Source: a virus. From it: 43,697 nt of DNA. The DNA lies in IMG/VR virus record IMGVR_UViG_3300009152_000078, positions 1-43,697 of that record; one strand, 5' to 3'. A program made the position numbers and the translations under genes. Positions 27,961 to 35,585 of the stretch are shown here, in pieces. The notes beneath the pieces are model-generated. The model worked only from the letters and a program-made list of their open reading frames with translations. It was not told where the DNA came from and ran no database searches. Position 1 is the first letter of the stretch. Each line of letters starts with the position of its first letter.

Positions 27961-28547
27961 AGGTATACCTCTGTGTCTGTGTTGTAGATGTCTAAAAGGA
28001 TAACGAAGTTGCGCATGTTAGAAACACGAAGTGCATCTAGGTGATGGGTATTCCATGGTTGCGTGTGGAGAACTGATACAGCGCCAGCGTTCTTCATGTC
28101 TAGGTAATTGTTAACATGGTCATCAATTGCCATGAACTTGCCACCGTGTTCTCGGATGGCGTCACCTTTATTTGTAGGGAACCACAAGTGATCGGGTGTA
28201 AGTCCGTGAGTGTCTAACCATTGACGTGTTTGCTCGTGGGCTTCCACAGGTCGGTATGTCATCACATGAATGGTGAGTCCCATTTCACGAAAGCGCTTCC
28301 ATGCATAGTCGGCGTTGTATGCTGCGGGCATGCTATTGAAGAGGTTGTGGTCACGAGAACCAACACGCAGATGTTCTTCAAACTCTTCTTTGTGCATTCC
28401 CCACTCTTTGTAGAACTCCCAAGTGGTTGGGGAAGGTAACTTAGAAGAAGATAGACCTACAACATCTATACAATATTTACGGAAAGCGTCTGCAAACGGA
28501 TAAAGAACCCCGTCTAGATCAATTGCTACATCCGTAATCTTGTCCAT
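27957..28547 (-). CDS. HAD-superfamily 5'(3')-deoxyribonucleotidase-like phosphatase
   Basis: The 196 residues begin MDKITDVAIDLDGVLYPFAD. DLDGVLYP is HAD motif I (D-x-D). IHVMTYRPVEAHEQTRQWL contains motif II (T), NKG is motif III and AIDDHVNNYLD is motif IV (DD). Domain order and length fit a cytosolic or phage deoxyribonucleotidase that dephosphorylates nucleoside monophosphates. ATG 28547 with GAAGGA upstream is preferred to the TTG at 28562. It overlaps a small gene ahead and DUF6378 behind. Confidence 0.8.
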   Translation of the reverse strand: MDKITDVAIDLDGVLYPFADAFRKYCIDVVGLSSSKLPSPTTWEFYKEWGMHKEEFEEHLRVGSRDHNLFNSMPAAYNADYAWKRFREMGLTIHVMTYRPVEAHEQTRQWLDTHGLTPDHLWFPTNKGDAIREHGGKFMAIDDHVNNYLDMKNAGAVSVLHTQPWNTHHLDALRVSNMRNFVILLDIYNTDTEVYL

Positions 28548-28695
28548 TAATTTCCTTCGCAAAGTACCAAGCGGTACGGATTGGCTTTGTATCGTTGGGT
28601 TCTAATTCAAGCGTTGTGCCCTTGACCGCTCGCCCTCTTTCGTCCATTGTTTCTGTCTCGTACTGGTACGCCCACACCATGCGACGTTTCAACAT
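28519..28695 (-). CDS. Small hypothetical protein
   Basis: A 58-residue frame starting MLKRRMVWAYQYETETMDER, then VKGTTLELEPNDTKPIRTAW and YFAKEINGQDYGCSN. GAAGG lies 6 nt before the ATG. It overlaps the start of the HAD nucleotidase by 29 bp in another frame. A possible TTGACA-N17-TATTTT promoter sits just at its start. No family recognised. Confidence 0.5.
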   Translation of the reverse strand: MLKRRMVWAYQYETETMDERGRAVKGTTLELEPNDTKPIRTAWYFAKEINGQDYGCSN

Positions 28696-28720
28696 AAAAT
28701 ACCTTCAATTCTTGGTCTTG

Positions 28721-30157
28721 TCAATTATCTTCGGACAAATCCAGTATCTCAGAATATAGAGCGTTGGTTGCGCTACTGCCCATACCGCCACCATCCAGCA
28801 TGCGGTTAGTCTCTCCAGCCTTGGCACCAAACAAGCGAGACAGCACACCACTAGAGCCTCGGGCTTCCATCTCTAGGCGGATGGTGTCTCGGGTGTCATT
28901 GATGTCTTTAAAGCGATCTACGAGATTAAAGAACCTGTCCATCTCATGGGATAGGGATTGATCAAGACCCTGTCCTTCTAGTTCTTCAGCAAAGCGTGCG
29001 AACATAACACGTCCTACTTGCATCTCAATAAGCGCTCTCATAGCGGACTGTAATTGATCCTTTGTGCGGATCTCAATCGGCAATCTAAATGCGCATTCTG
29101 AATGTTCCTTGAATTGAGGACATCTGTTACTCAAATAGCAATTGTCGCACTGTCGTAAAGGGTCAGCATTGTAACGAATTACGTTCACTCTTTCAGGGTC
29201 AATTTCTATTGATTCCCCTTCAGTATCAACGGTTTGCGAGCCAAAGGATGTGACCGCTTCTATGCCCATTACGGGTAGCAATACACGGTCATTCTCGTGC
29301 CGCTTGTTTGGGGTGTTGATAGCAATAGTTGACCCCCCAGAAGCCAGAAAAGTGGGGGTATGCGTATCAGGGTGAATAGCAATTGTTTGATCTGTTTCAG
29401 GTGAGTTGAATTCTTGCTCATCATCGGTATTCATCGGGTCATAGCCCCCAAAAGTATGTGTCTCCCATTGTTGCCATGAGGCAATCGCAAGGGTTCCAAC
29501 GGCGGATACATTGTCATCCATTACAGCATCAAAATCAATCCCAAGTCTGGTGATGTCAGCACGATGTTTTCTGCGAGCGGATTCCTTTTGTTGTGCTGGA
29601 TACCTGCGCAACCCGTGTCCATCCCATACCTGTGTCTCTCCATAGCGTATGGCGCTCGTCCAAGAGCCTACGATGACGGTATCCCATTGGATACGTTCAA
29701 TGAGGTCGGGCTTAGACGTAATGCCCACTAACTTGGCGCTCCAGCGAGTAGCAATAGAAGCGATACGAGCCACATTCTTTCCTGTGACTGCCTTGTCGCT
29801 GACTGCCGCTCGCCCATACTTCTGACAGAGCCAAGCCAAGCGCTCTAAATCATTCTCGTCATTCCATAATGGGTAGTACTTCTCACCCAGCCATGCGCCA
29901 TCATAATCAGGGCGCCCGATGACCATGTACAGCGAGTCTGCGAAGTCCCTGACAAAGGTATCAAAACGATTCATGTCTTCGTCATTCTCAGAGGTGTAGA
30001 CAAGGATGTCCCCACCATTAAAGAGTGCAGATAGATCTAGTTCTTTCTTCTTGGGGATGGGGAAGTGAGTCAAATTGAGGGCATAGCGTTGCACGCCCGC
30101 ATTCACGAGCATCTTTCGGTATGACCCCTTCTCCGCTCCGCCAAAGAAGATCTTCAT
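28721..30157 (-). CDS. Large conserved actinophage hypothetical protein with Cys motif
   Basis: The 478 residues start MKIFFGGAEKGSYRKMLVNA. The N-terminal ~210 residues form an alpha/beta domain (ILVYTSENDEDMN, LYMVIGRPDYDGAW, VIVGSWTSAIRYG). A low-complexity Thr/Asn-rich linker follows. Next come QCDNCYLSNRCPQFKEHSEC (C-x2-C-x5-C-x7-C), likely a metal site, and a helical C-terminus (RFAEELEGQGLDQSLSHEMD). The ATG overlaps the next gene by ATGA, which excludes the longer frame to 30292. I do not recognise a catalytic activity. A structural or nucleic-acid role is possible. Confidence 0.6.
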   Translation of the reverse strand: MKIFFGGAEKGSYRKMLVNAGVQRYALNLTHFPIPKKKELDLSALFNGGDILVYTSENDEDMNRFDTFVRDFADSLYMVIGRPDYDGAWLGEKYYPLWNDENDLERLAWLCQKYGRAAVSDKAVTGKNVARIASIATRWSAKLVGITSKPDLIERIQWDTVIVGSWTSAIRYGETQVWDGHGLRRYPAQQKESARRKHRADITRLGIDFDAVMDDNVSAVGTLAIASWQQWETHTFGGYDPMNTDDEQEFNSPETDQTIAIHPDTHTPTFLASGGSTIAINTPNKRHENDRVLLPVMGIEAVTSFGSQTVDTEGESIEIDPERVNVIRYNADPLRQCDNCYLSNRCPQFKEHSECAFRLPIEIRTKDQLQSAMRALIEMQVGRVMFARFAEELEGQGLDQSLSHEMDRFFNLVDRFKDINDTRDTIRLEMEARGSSGVLSRLFGAKAGETNRMLDGGGMGSSATNALYSEILDLSEDN

Positions 30158-30420
30158 TCTTGGGTTGGTAGTTCTTCCCAGCCAGCCTTGCGCCATACTG
30201 ACGGGCTGTGGTTTTGCTCTACGAGGAGGGCTTCCAATTTGTCTACATACAAGCGAAGAATATGGATACAAGGGTCTCCGCCTTCGTCCCATACTCCGTC
30301 TTCGTCCTCAGTGGTCGGTATCCCATCGTGTGTGGAACACACTGGAGGTCCTACAAACTTATGATCCATACCAAAAGAAAGCCATTCATCAAAATCCATC
30401 TCCACATTATCTTTAGACAT
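30154..30420 (-). CDS. Small acidic hypothetical protein
   Basis: This 88-residue protein reads MSKDNVEMDFDEWLSFGMDH, PPVCSTHDGIPTTEDED, PCIHILRLYVDKLEALL and WRKAGWEELP. Cys/His content (CSTHD, DPCIHI) may hold a metal. It overlaps both neighbours. Similar small proteins occur in actinophage genomes but without assigned function. Confidence 0.6.
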   Translation of the reverse strand: MSKDNVEMDFDEWLSFGMDHKFVGPPVCSTHDGIPTTEDEDGVWDEGGDPCIHILRLYVDKLEALLVEQNHSPSVWRKAGWEELPTQE

Positions 30421-30895
30421 CTGTCCAGTTCCTTTCCGCTCTTGCTAGAGCCTGTGCATCTGATTCTTCTACGATTGCGCCCCATTCCCTTTTGAAACGA
30501 GACTCAGACCATTCGGGTCTAACAGTGTCAGGCACTGTCATTAGTAGTGTGGGTATTCCATTATGGGCTACCCGTGCTACGACCTTGGGATCAACATCAA
30601 TGTACCAATTGATACGACCATATGCGGCGTGTAAGTTCTGAATTCTTGCAACTTTATCTTCAACTGTATTTTCAGAAATGAAATCAACGGTGGACGCTTT
30701 AAAGCCTTCACGTTTTAACCAACTGAGGCATCCATCTTGGTTGGTAATACCTGGAGCGAATACAGACATGCGACCGCTGTACGCAGTGAACAGTGTGCTC
30801 CATAGTTTCCTGCCTTCAGGGATGGGTTGTCTTGCGCCAACGTCATCACTTACACGACTAGGCAATGACAGAACGTCAAGTGCCACAATGATCAT
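30413..30895 (-). CDS. Hypothetical protein, possibly HAD-like
   Basis: This 160-residue protein starts MIIVALDVLSLPSRVSDD. It has an alpha/beta rhythm with LWSTLFTAYSGRMSVFAPGI, GRINWYIDVDPKVVARVAH and GIPTLLMTVPDT. The NWYIDVDPKVV...NGIPTLL phrase looks like a HAD or Rossmann late strand with DD-type acids. The motif I Asp (DxD) is not clean (ALDVLS). Treat as hypothetical. It shares one base with the upstream gene's stop. Confidence 0.5.
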   Translation of the reverse strand: MIIVALDVLSLPSRVSDDVGARQPIPEGRKLWSTLFTAYSGRMSVFAPGITNQDGCLSWLKREGFKASTVDFISENTVEDKVARIQNLHAAYGRINWYIDVDPKVVARVAHNGIPTLLMTVPDTVRPEWSESRFKREWGAIVEESDAQALARAERNWTDV

Positions 30896-31356
30896 CAGTC
30901 GTAGAGACCCATCTCAATGCGCTCACGGTGGGCATAGTGTTCGGCGGCTGGGCAATACATGCAAAGGTACTGTCTCTTGTCTTTGGCGATGCCTGTCTTG
31001 CGTCCAATAGTTTTGGAGTCAATGCACCAGTCAATGCAACCATCTTTAGGTCGGTTATGTCGGCTGAAGCATTTGAGAGCGTCTACTTTAAGTTCGTCTC
31101 GGGTGTCACGAATGAACACATCATTCTTTGCCAAGTCACTCTTGATGGCGGTCTCTGAGTCCAACTTCTTAGCGGTCTCTGCGTCTGTGCGATAAATGAC
31201 AGCGTTACAGTTCTGCGGGTCAGGTACTTGTGCGTTGTGGCGATCACAGAGTTCACGCAACTCTTGGTCGTACTCGGCGGGTCCATCATATGGTTTCATT
31301 TTCCACATAACGGCGTGGGTCTTGCATACTAAAAGACGGTGGTCGTCTGCTGCCAT
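30895..31356 (-). CDS. Cys-rich hypothetical protein
   Basis: This 153-residue protein contains LLVCKTHAVMW, ELCDRHNAQ, KCFSRHNRPKDGCIDWCID and YLCMYCPAAEHYAHRER. Several Cys/His pairs imply one or two zinc sites. The N-terminus MAADDHRLLVC and the basic middle suggest a nucleic acid partner. Two small hairpins separate it from the upstream gene. No family recognised. Confidence 0.6.
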   Translation of the reverse strand: MAADDHRLLVCKTHAVMWKMKPYDGPAEYDQELRELCDRHNAQVPDPQNCNAVIYRTDAETAKKLDSETAIKSDLAKNDVFIRDTRDELKVDALKCFSRHNRPKDGCIDWCIDSKTIGRKTGIAKDKRQYLCMYCPAAEHYAHRERIEMGLYD

Positions 31357-31368
31357 GTTGTACTCCTA

Positions 31369-31405
31369 ACTTCGGTCTAGCCGAAGCCTACTACATATTT
31401 AGTAG
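31369..31405. other. Two tandem intergenic hairpins
   Basis: TTCGG/CCGAA (in 31373-31388) and CCTACTA-N6-TAGTAGG (in 31386-31405). No U-tract. It spans the 3' end of the 31399 gene and may mark mRNA processing. Confidence 0.35.
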
Positions 31406-31719
31406 GATCCGTCTCCACCTCTACGACGGTTCTTAAAACGAGCATTTACTTCCCGTGCAGTGTCACTGGTCAGGTCATCCATAGGTTCGCCATCTTGCAT
31501 ACTGCCATTGCGATCTTGACGGTAATTGTGCAAGCGAGACTGTACGGCTCCCGAATAATCGGGTACGAAAACTGTTTCGTTGAGGGCTTTGTCTTCCAAA
31601 TTGGAAGCAATTAGTCGGGAAAGTCTAGGAAGATCTGATTGTCCTGTTCCCGATAGACCACGACTTGCTCGGTCAACTTGACGGCGTGGATCTCTGCCTG
31701 ATTCGTTACCTCGTGCCAT
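31399..31719 (-). CDS. Small basic protein, MARGNESG family 1
   Basis: This 106-residue basic protein starts MARGNESGRDPRRQVDRA and ends EVNARFKNRRRGGDGSY. Its first 13 residues match 33703-34074, and the DNA there is nearly identical over ~45 bp. The rest differs. AAGGACTAACC ahead of the ATG is the Shine-Dalgarno. Disordered, Arg-rich composition suggests DNA binding or packaging into virions; unproven. Confidence 0.6.
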   Translation of the reverse strand: MARGNESGRDPRRQVDRASRGLSGTGQSDLPRLSRLIASNLEDKALNETVFVPDYSGAVQSRLHNYRQDRNGSMQDGEPMDDLTSDTAREVNARFKNRRRGGDGSY

Positions 31720-31728
31720 GGTTAGTCC

Positions 31729-31932
31729 TTATCGGTGTAGATGTGCTTCGGGGGCGTTAGCCAAGGGTGTGCGCTCTACAACGCCGTATTGTGCTTGGAG
31801 TTCCATAGCACGAACACTGGCGTCAGTTGGGTCAAGGTCACCGCCACGGTTAGGTGTAGTGCTCTTAAACTTACCGTCCTTGGCGCCAAGGCGGAGATCA
31901 TTGTTCATTGAGCGAGTGTCATTTACAGCCAT
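31729..31932 (-). CDS. Small hypothetical protein
   Basis: This 67-residue protein reads MAVNDTRSMNNDLRLGAKDG, KFKSTTPNRGGDLDPTDAS and VRAMELQAQYGVVERT. It is probably disordered at the N-terminus with one C-terminal helix. TAGGAT lies 6 nt before the ATG, but AGGA could instead be a Shine-Dalgarno. It belongs to the run of small proteins at 31.4-35.6 kb. Confidence 0.55.
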   Translation of the reverse strand: MAVNDTRSMNNDLRLGAKDGKFKSTTPNRGGDLDPTDASVRAMELQAQYGVVERTPLANAPEAHLHR

Positions 31933-31957
31933 AATACAATCCTATCATTTATGAGAG

Positions 31958-32707
31958 TTATTGGTTACCTAAAGATTGACGAATGTTAGCAAAAGCCGCT
32001 TCAGCAATTCCACGTTTTTGTGCACGGGTTTTTGCTGGTTTAGTTGATGGTGCAGGTTGGCGTGCTGCTTTCATTTGTTGTACGCCAGTAATCGCTTGTT
32101 GCTGTAGTGGAGTTGGGTTAAAAGTACGTGGGGGAGTGCCTGGATTTGTATATTGCTTTTTTAGTGGCGCAACAGCGGCTTGACCCATGGCATTCTGGTA
32201 CCCCGTTAACACAGGATTGAGATTGGGTTTAGGGGTAGGCGTTTGCCAACGAGCAAGATTTTGATTGATTGCTCCAGCACCTGTAGTCAAGGATGATGAA
32301 GGACCAGGAGCGGCTGGTTTAAAAGCGTTTTGGTAGGCTTGTTGCAAAGGTGCAATCTTTGCTTGGTTCACACCTTGTGTATACATATTCTGCCAGTTTG
32401 TAGCAAATTGCTGACCTGCTTGTGCCTGCTGTTCCTTGTCAATTGCGTTGGTGCGTCGTGCATCAGCAATATTACGAGTAGCCTTTAAAAGCGAAGGCAT
32501 AACAGACGCTGTGCGAGTGTCTCTAATTTCGCCACCACTCCACGATTGGCGAGTACCAGCGTTTGCTGGTTGGTAACGGTTTTGTTGGACAGAAGAACCT
32601 TGTTTGAAATCACTACTCATCCACGAAGGGGTACGTGATAGGAACCCTTGGTTCATTGAGTTCCAACGGTTGGCTTGGATGTTGCCAATGTAATCGTTGT
32701 CTGCCAT
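31958..32707 (-). CDS. Gln/Asn/Pro-rich disordered protein
   Basis: This 249-residue protein starts MADNDYIGNIQANRWNSMNQ. It is rich in Gln, Asn, Pro and Ala, with loosely repeated blocks (KIAPLQQAYQNAF near residue 118, AVAPLKKQYTNPG near 180, TPLQQQAITGVQQ). The repeated A-P-L-(Q/K)-(Q/K)-x-Y unit suggests tandem duplication. It ends in a basic helix (KTRAQKRGIAEAAFANIRQ). A structural, scaffold-like or virion-internal role is possible; no homology recognised. Confidence 0.55.
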   Translation of the reverse strand: MADNDYIGNIQANRWNSMNQGFLSRTPSWMSSDFKQGSSVQQNRYQPANAGTRQSWSGGEIRDTRTASVMPSLLKATRNIADARRTNAIDKEQQAQAGQQFATNWQNMYTQGVNQAKIAPLQQAYQNAFKPAAPGPSSSLTTGAGAINQNLARWQTPTPKPNLNPVLTGYQNAMGQAAVAPLKKQYTNPGTPPRTFNPTPLQQQAITGVQQMKAARQPAPSTKPAKTRAQKRGIAEAAFANIRQSLGNQ

Positions 32708-32709
32708 AC

Positions 32710-33024
32710 TTACCCCAAACTCTGCATTGAATATCGGCTGGAACTAGAGAAATTCTCTTCCATAAACGTGCCATCACGGAACATTACAGGTGCCCCTGAA
32801 ACCCAAGAACGGTTAGAGGCTGTGTAGCGGTCAATGTTTAACACATCCATTATACCCATTGTTTGCTTTGCGTATCCTTCTCGTGGAGCAAATAACTGGT
32901 GAGGATGGTTAGGGCGAATTTGGCGAATGCTCTCTGGATCAGAGATAGCCGACCTCAAGGCGTTATCAACCAGAGTCTCTGTGTGTGACTGCCATGGCTT
33001 GGCGTTAGGAATACTTTGTGACAT
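32710..33024 (-). CDS. Hypothetical protein
   Basis: This 104-residue protein starts MSQSIPNAKPWQSHTETLVD and has RPNHPHQLFAPREGYAKQT, MGIMDVLNIDRYTASNRSW and a Ser-rich end (SSSSRYSMQSLG). It is spaced 2 bp from each neighbour's coding end, typical of this packed run. No family recognised. Confidence 0.55.
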   Translation of the reverse strand: MSQSIPNAKPWQSHTETLVDNALRSAISDPESIRQIRPNHPHQLFAPREGYAKQTMGIMDVLNIDRYTASNRSWVSGAPVMFRDGTFMEENFSSSSRYSMQSLG

Positions 33025-33026
33025 AT

Positions 33027-33431
33027 TTAAGAGAACGGATCCCAGTTATCGGTCTCAGATGAACCACTCTGAGTCTGTTGTGTTTCTTGAGCCTTCTTAG
33101 AAAGCGCACGCCCTAGTTTTCTTCCTGCTTTACTACCTAACTTAGCGGTGAGTGGTCCTCCCATGGAGGCACCAAGTAACCCACCAGCCTTCCCTGCCAT
33201 ATTTTCTACCTTGTCAGGGTTATTGCTTGCATACTCTGAAGCATTAGCCCACGCATTCTCTGCAAGAGGTTTAGCCGCATCCATAGTGTTTTGAGCAAGT
33301 GGTTGAAGGTGCTGTGACACTGCGTTAGACACATGATCTTTCATGCCACTAAATAATGAACCACGCCTACTAGACCTTGTAGACGGACTTGGGCTGCTTG
33401 CAAGTGGATCGTCGTCGTATTCACTAGCCAT
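33027..33431 (-). CDS. Hypothetical protein with glycine-zipper-like segment
   Basis: The 134 residues from ATG 33431 begin MASEYDDDPLASSPSPSTRS. The middle is helical (MKDHVSNAVSQHLQPLAQNT). Then AGKAGGLLGASMGGPLTAKL and GSKAGRKLGRALSKKAQ follow. The Gly/Ala-spaced stretch could insert into or cross a membrane. It could be a small membrane-active or virion-internal protein; unproven. The start is preferred because the longer one lies inside the previous gene. Confidence 0.55.
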   Translation of the reverse strand: MASEYDDDPLASSPSPSTRSSRRGSLFSGMKDHVSNAVSQHLQPLAQNTMDAAKPLAENAWANASEYASNNPDKVENMAGKAGGLLGASMGGPLTAKLGSKAGRKLGRALSKKAQETQQTQSGSSETDNWDPFS

Positions 33432-33433
33432 AA

Positions 33434-33703
33434 TTAATCTTTGTACCAATCTGAGTTAGGGCGCTTCATGCCGTATGGGTTAGCGTCATCATTCTTGGTG
33501 TTGTAGTACATTCCACCGTCGGCACTCTCATAATGACCGTCATCGCCTGTACGAGTTCTTGGCTTTTTAGGTGGCTTCTTACCACCGCCACCAGTCATTG
33601 TGGATGGATGACCTTGCATCATCTCTGCTCGCTTACGGTTCTTCCACGCCTGCATGTCTACGACACGTGCGCCGTCACCGCCTGAATCTACCCCCCGTGC
33701 CAT
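33434..33703 (-). CDS. Small basic protein, MARG-type start
   Basis: The 89 residues from ATG 33703 (MARGVDSGGDGARVVDMQAW) are basic, with GGGGKKPPKKPRTRTGDDGH in the middle and YYNTKNDDANPYGMKR near the end. The start overlaps the preceding stop by one base (TAATG). The MARG-x-x-SG start recalls 31399 and 33703. Disordered; function unknown. Confidence 0.55.
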   Translation of the reverse strand: MARGVDSGGDGARVVDMQAWKNRKRAEMMQGHPSTMTGGGGKKPPKKPRTRTGDDGHYESADGGMYYNTKNDDANPYGMKRPNSDWYKD

Positions 33704-34074
33704 TACTTTACTTCCCACTCTTCAGGGCTTTTGCCCCACTCATCTTTATGCAAAAGATCTGAGTTACCTCGCACCATGTCTTTAGCGGCACGCCTCGCAC
33801 CCATCTTTGTTTTATGGTTTGTAAGACCCGTGATGCGTTTTACACCATGCTCATTACCTGCTGGAAACTCCACTACTGGGGCGTGTCCTTTGCCTCGTTC
33901 TGCGTCTGGTTTAGAACCAATGTCTACTCTACGATTAGCAGGGTTGTCTGACATCTCTGTCATTGTCATGCCACCTGTTGGTGCTGGTGCACTACTCATC
34001 CAACCAAAGTTACGCATATCGCCACGACCAACTTTACGGCGTGGGTCTCTGCCTGATTCATTACCTCGTGCCAT
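33703..34074 (-). CDS. Small basic protein, MARGNESG family 2
   Basis: This 123-residue protein starts MARGNESGRDPRRKVGRGDM and shares its first 13 residues with 31399-31719. Later parts (PVVEFPAGNEHGVKRITGL, GARRAAKDMVRGNSDLLHKD) differ. The N-terminal identity at protein and DNA level suggests recent recombination or a functional N-terminal tag. It starts 3 bp after the 34077 gene ends. Confidence 0.55.
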   Translation of the reverse strand: MARGNESGRDPRRKVGRGDMRNFGWMSSAPAPTGGMTMTEMSDNPANRRVDIGSKPDAERGKGHAPVVEFPAGNEHGVKRITGLTNHKTKMGARRAAKDMVRGNSDLLHKDEWGKSPEEWEVK

Positions 34075-34076
34075 GA

Positions 34077-34307
34077 TCAGCCAAACGTCCTTTTGAATAG
34101 TTTTCCGTTAACCATCATGCGCTTGGTGTAACCAGCGCCTACGTTGCGACCTTGGTAATGCATCATGGCTTGGTTTTCTTTGTTAGTAGTCAAGTGTGTT
34201 TGGTACTTGCCACCTTTATTTTTACGTGACTGTACTTCGTAGGTATTCTCTGAAGGCTCTTCGCCTTCGCCCGTGTAGGTTCGGTAGTTTTTAAGTCCGT
34301 CAGCCAT
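34077..34307 (-). CDS. Small basic hypothetical protein
   Basis: This 76-residue protein starts MADGLKNYRTYTGEGEEPSE and has TYEVQSRKNKGGKYQTHLTT and NVGAGYTKRMMVNGKLFKRT. High Lys, Tyr and Gly content suggests RNA- or DNA-associated or virion-internal use. No family recognised. Confidence 0.5.
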   Translation of the reverse strand: MADGLKNYRTYTGEGEEPSENTYEVQSRKNKGGKYQTHLTTNKENQAMMHYQGRNVGAGYTKRMMVNGKLFKRTFG

Positions 34308-34310
34308 GAG

Positions 34311-34802
34311 TTATCTCCAAGGTGGTGCTAGTGATTTAAGTTGTGACTGGCGCTGAAGGCTTAACTCTGTTGCCTCATCACGCTTTTGGTCACGGGAAAT
34401 GCCACGAGGTCCGACTTTGCCGTCATTGGTAAGCCGAATAGGCTCGGCTCCAGGTGGGGCAAACTTCTTACCTTGTGCTTGTAATTGAAGTCCAGTGTAC
34501 AAGTTAAACTCATCGGGCCAGATGTAATCGCCCGCATTAATCCGTTCACCTTTGTGCACACCACGGGAGTACTGACGAGCATTCATACGGCTCAATGAGC
34601 CAAGGATCTTGTCTTGTCGGCGGTTAGCCGACATCGTTCCTAGGTATCCGTCTGGATACTGTGTGTCAGCGCCTGTCTGGTACCCCGAGAGTTGCCAGTC
34701 TTTTTGATTGCGAAATACAGGTGATGGACCAAACTCACCTTGCGTGTTTCCGCCTGGGGGTGCCGAAGGACTCATCCATGATGTAAAAGTATTCTTACTC
34801 AC
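34311..34802 (-). CDS. Hypothetical protein
   Basis: The 163 residues start at GTG 34802 (MSKNTFTSWMSPSAPPGGNT), overlapping the upstream stop (GTGA). They contain YQTGADTQYPDGYLGTMSAN and RRQDKILGSLSRMNARQYSR, then PDEFNLYTGLQLQAQGKKF. Basic and Gln-rich, mostly unordered. The N-terminal TSWMSPSAP recalls SWMSSDF in 31958 and GWMSSAPAP in 33703. This W-M-S-(P/S) motif is shared by three neighbours. Confidence 0.5.
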   Translation of the reverse strand: MSKNTFTSWMSPSAPPGGNTQGEFGPSPVFRNQKDWQLSGYQTGADTQYPDGYLGTMSANRRQDKILGSLSRMNARQYSRGVHKGERINAGDYIWPDEFNLYTGLQLQAQGKKFAPPGAEPIRLTNDGKVGPRGISRDQKRDEATELSLQRQSQLKSLAPPWR

Positions 34803-34966
34803 ACGCCCACCTGACCTTGTCCACTTGGACTAAGTAGACCCCCCATTGTACCTCCTCCAGTTGGTTCAATTGGATGAAGGTGGTAACGAGCACCATTACG
34901 CTCGCCAGTGTGTTGTGCAGGAGTACGCCCTACTGAGGGCTTACGAGGCTTCTTCTTGGAAGCCAT
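34799..34966 (-). CDS. Small basic protein
   Basis: A 55-residue frame reading MASKKKPRKPSVGRTPAQHT, RNGARYHLHPIEPTGGGTMG and GLLSPSGQGQVGV. The strongly basic first 15 residues could bind nucleic acid. It overlaps the next gene by GTGA and follows the 34969 gene directly. No family recognised. Confidence 0.5.
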   Translation of the reverse strand: MASKKKPRKPSVGRTPAQHTGERNGARYHLHPIEPTGGGTMGGLLSPSGQGQVGV

Positions 34967-34968
34967 AG

Positions 34969-35583
34969 TTACTTCTCTTTGCGTTTTGGCGCTTTAGGAT
35001 TAGGAATAGTAGGTTTAGGGTATTCACCTGTTGCCACCATAGGGTTAGCAATCCGCTTTGTTCGCTTGGAAGGCTTTGCATTAGGTAATAGTTCTTGTTT
35101 TCGTGCAGCACGGGCTTGTGTTCGTGCTTTTGCCTTCTTGCTCTTCTCTGCTGCAAGTGAAACGTCACGTTCTGTGAAGTAAGCATCTAGGCGGGCTTGC
35201 CCATCTTCGGGGCTAAGTTGTGTACCAGATCCAATGGCGTATGGGTGCGTTTTTTCAGGGTTACGGTCAGTTATCCCTTCCCCTGCAAGTTCCTCAACTG
35301 CGTTTGAGTTTGGTTGTCGGAGAGCAATACGAACACTGCCTACTTCGCCAAGACGGCGGACAGTCATAGGTTTACTGCTCTCTATCTTTACACTGCTGGT
35401 GAGTTTTGCTTCGTAACCTTTGTCATCTGGACCGTTAGTTCCAGGTGCTCGTGCAGGAGTATGTACTTCAGGAACTATTTTCTCTGTAGGTTCTTCACTG
35501 CCTCGTGACATGTTTGGCATGTCCCAAATTTTGAAAGAGGGTGCTGCTGAGGTGCCAGCATTAAAGTGGTCTTTACGAGCCAT
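34969..35583 (-). CDS. Basic disordered protein
   Basis: The 204 residues from ATG 35583 (MARKDHFNAGTSAAPSFKIW) include a central TVRRLGEVGSVRIALRQPNS and a Lys/Arg-rich end (KKAKARTQARAARKQELLP, KPSKRTKRIANPMV, PKAPKRKEK). The composition matches the neighbouring small basic proteins. GAGG 5 nt before the ATG decides the start over GTG 35586. It is possibly nucleoid- or virion-associated (inference). Confidence 0.55.
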   Translation of the reverse strand: MARKDHFNAGTSAAPSFKIWDMPNMSRGSEEPTEKIVPEVHTPARAPGTNGPDDKGYEAKLTSSVKIESSKPMTVRRLGEVGSVRIALRQPNSNAVEELAGEGITDRNPEKTHPYAIGSGTQLSPEDGQARLDAYFTERDVSLAAEKSKKAKARTQARAARKQELLPNAKPSKRTKRIANPMVATGEYPKPTIPNPKAPKRKEK

Positions 35584-35585
35584 CA

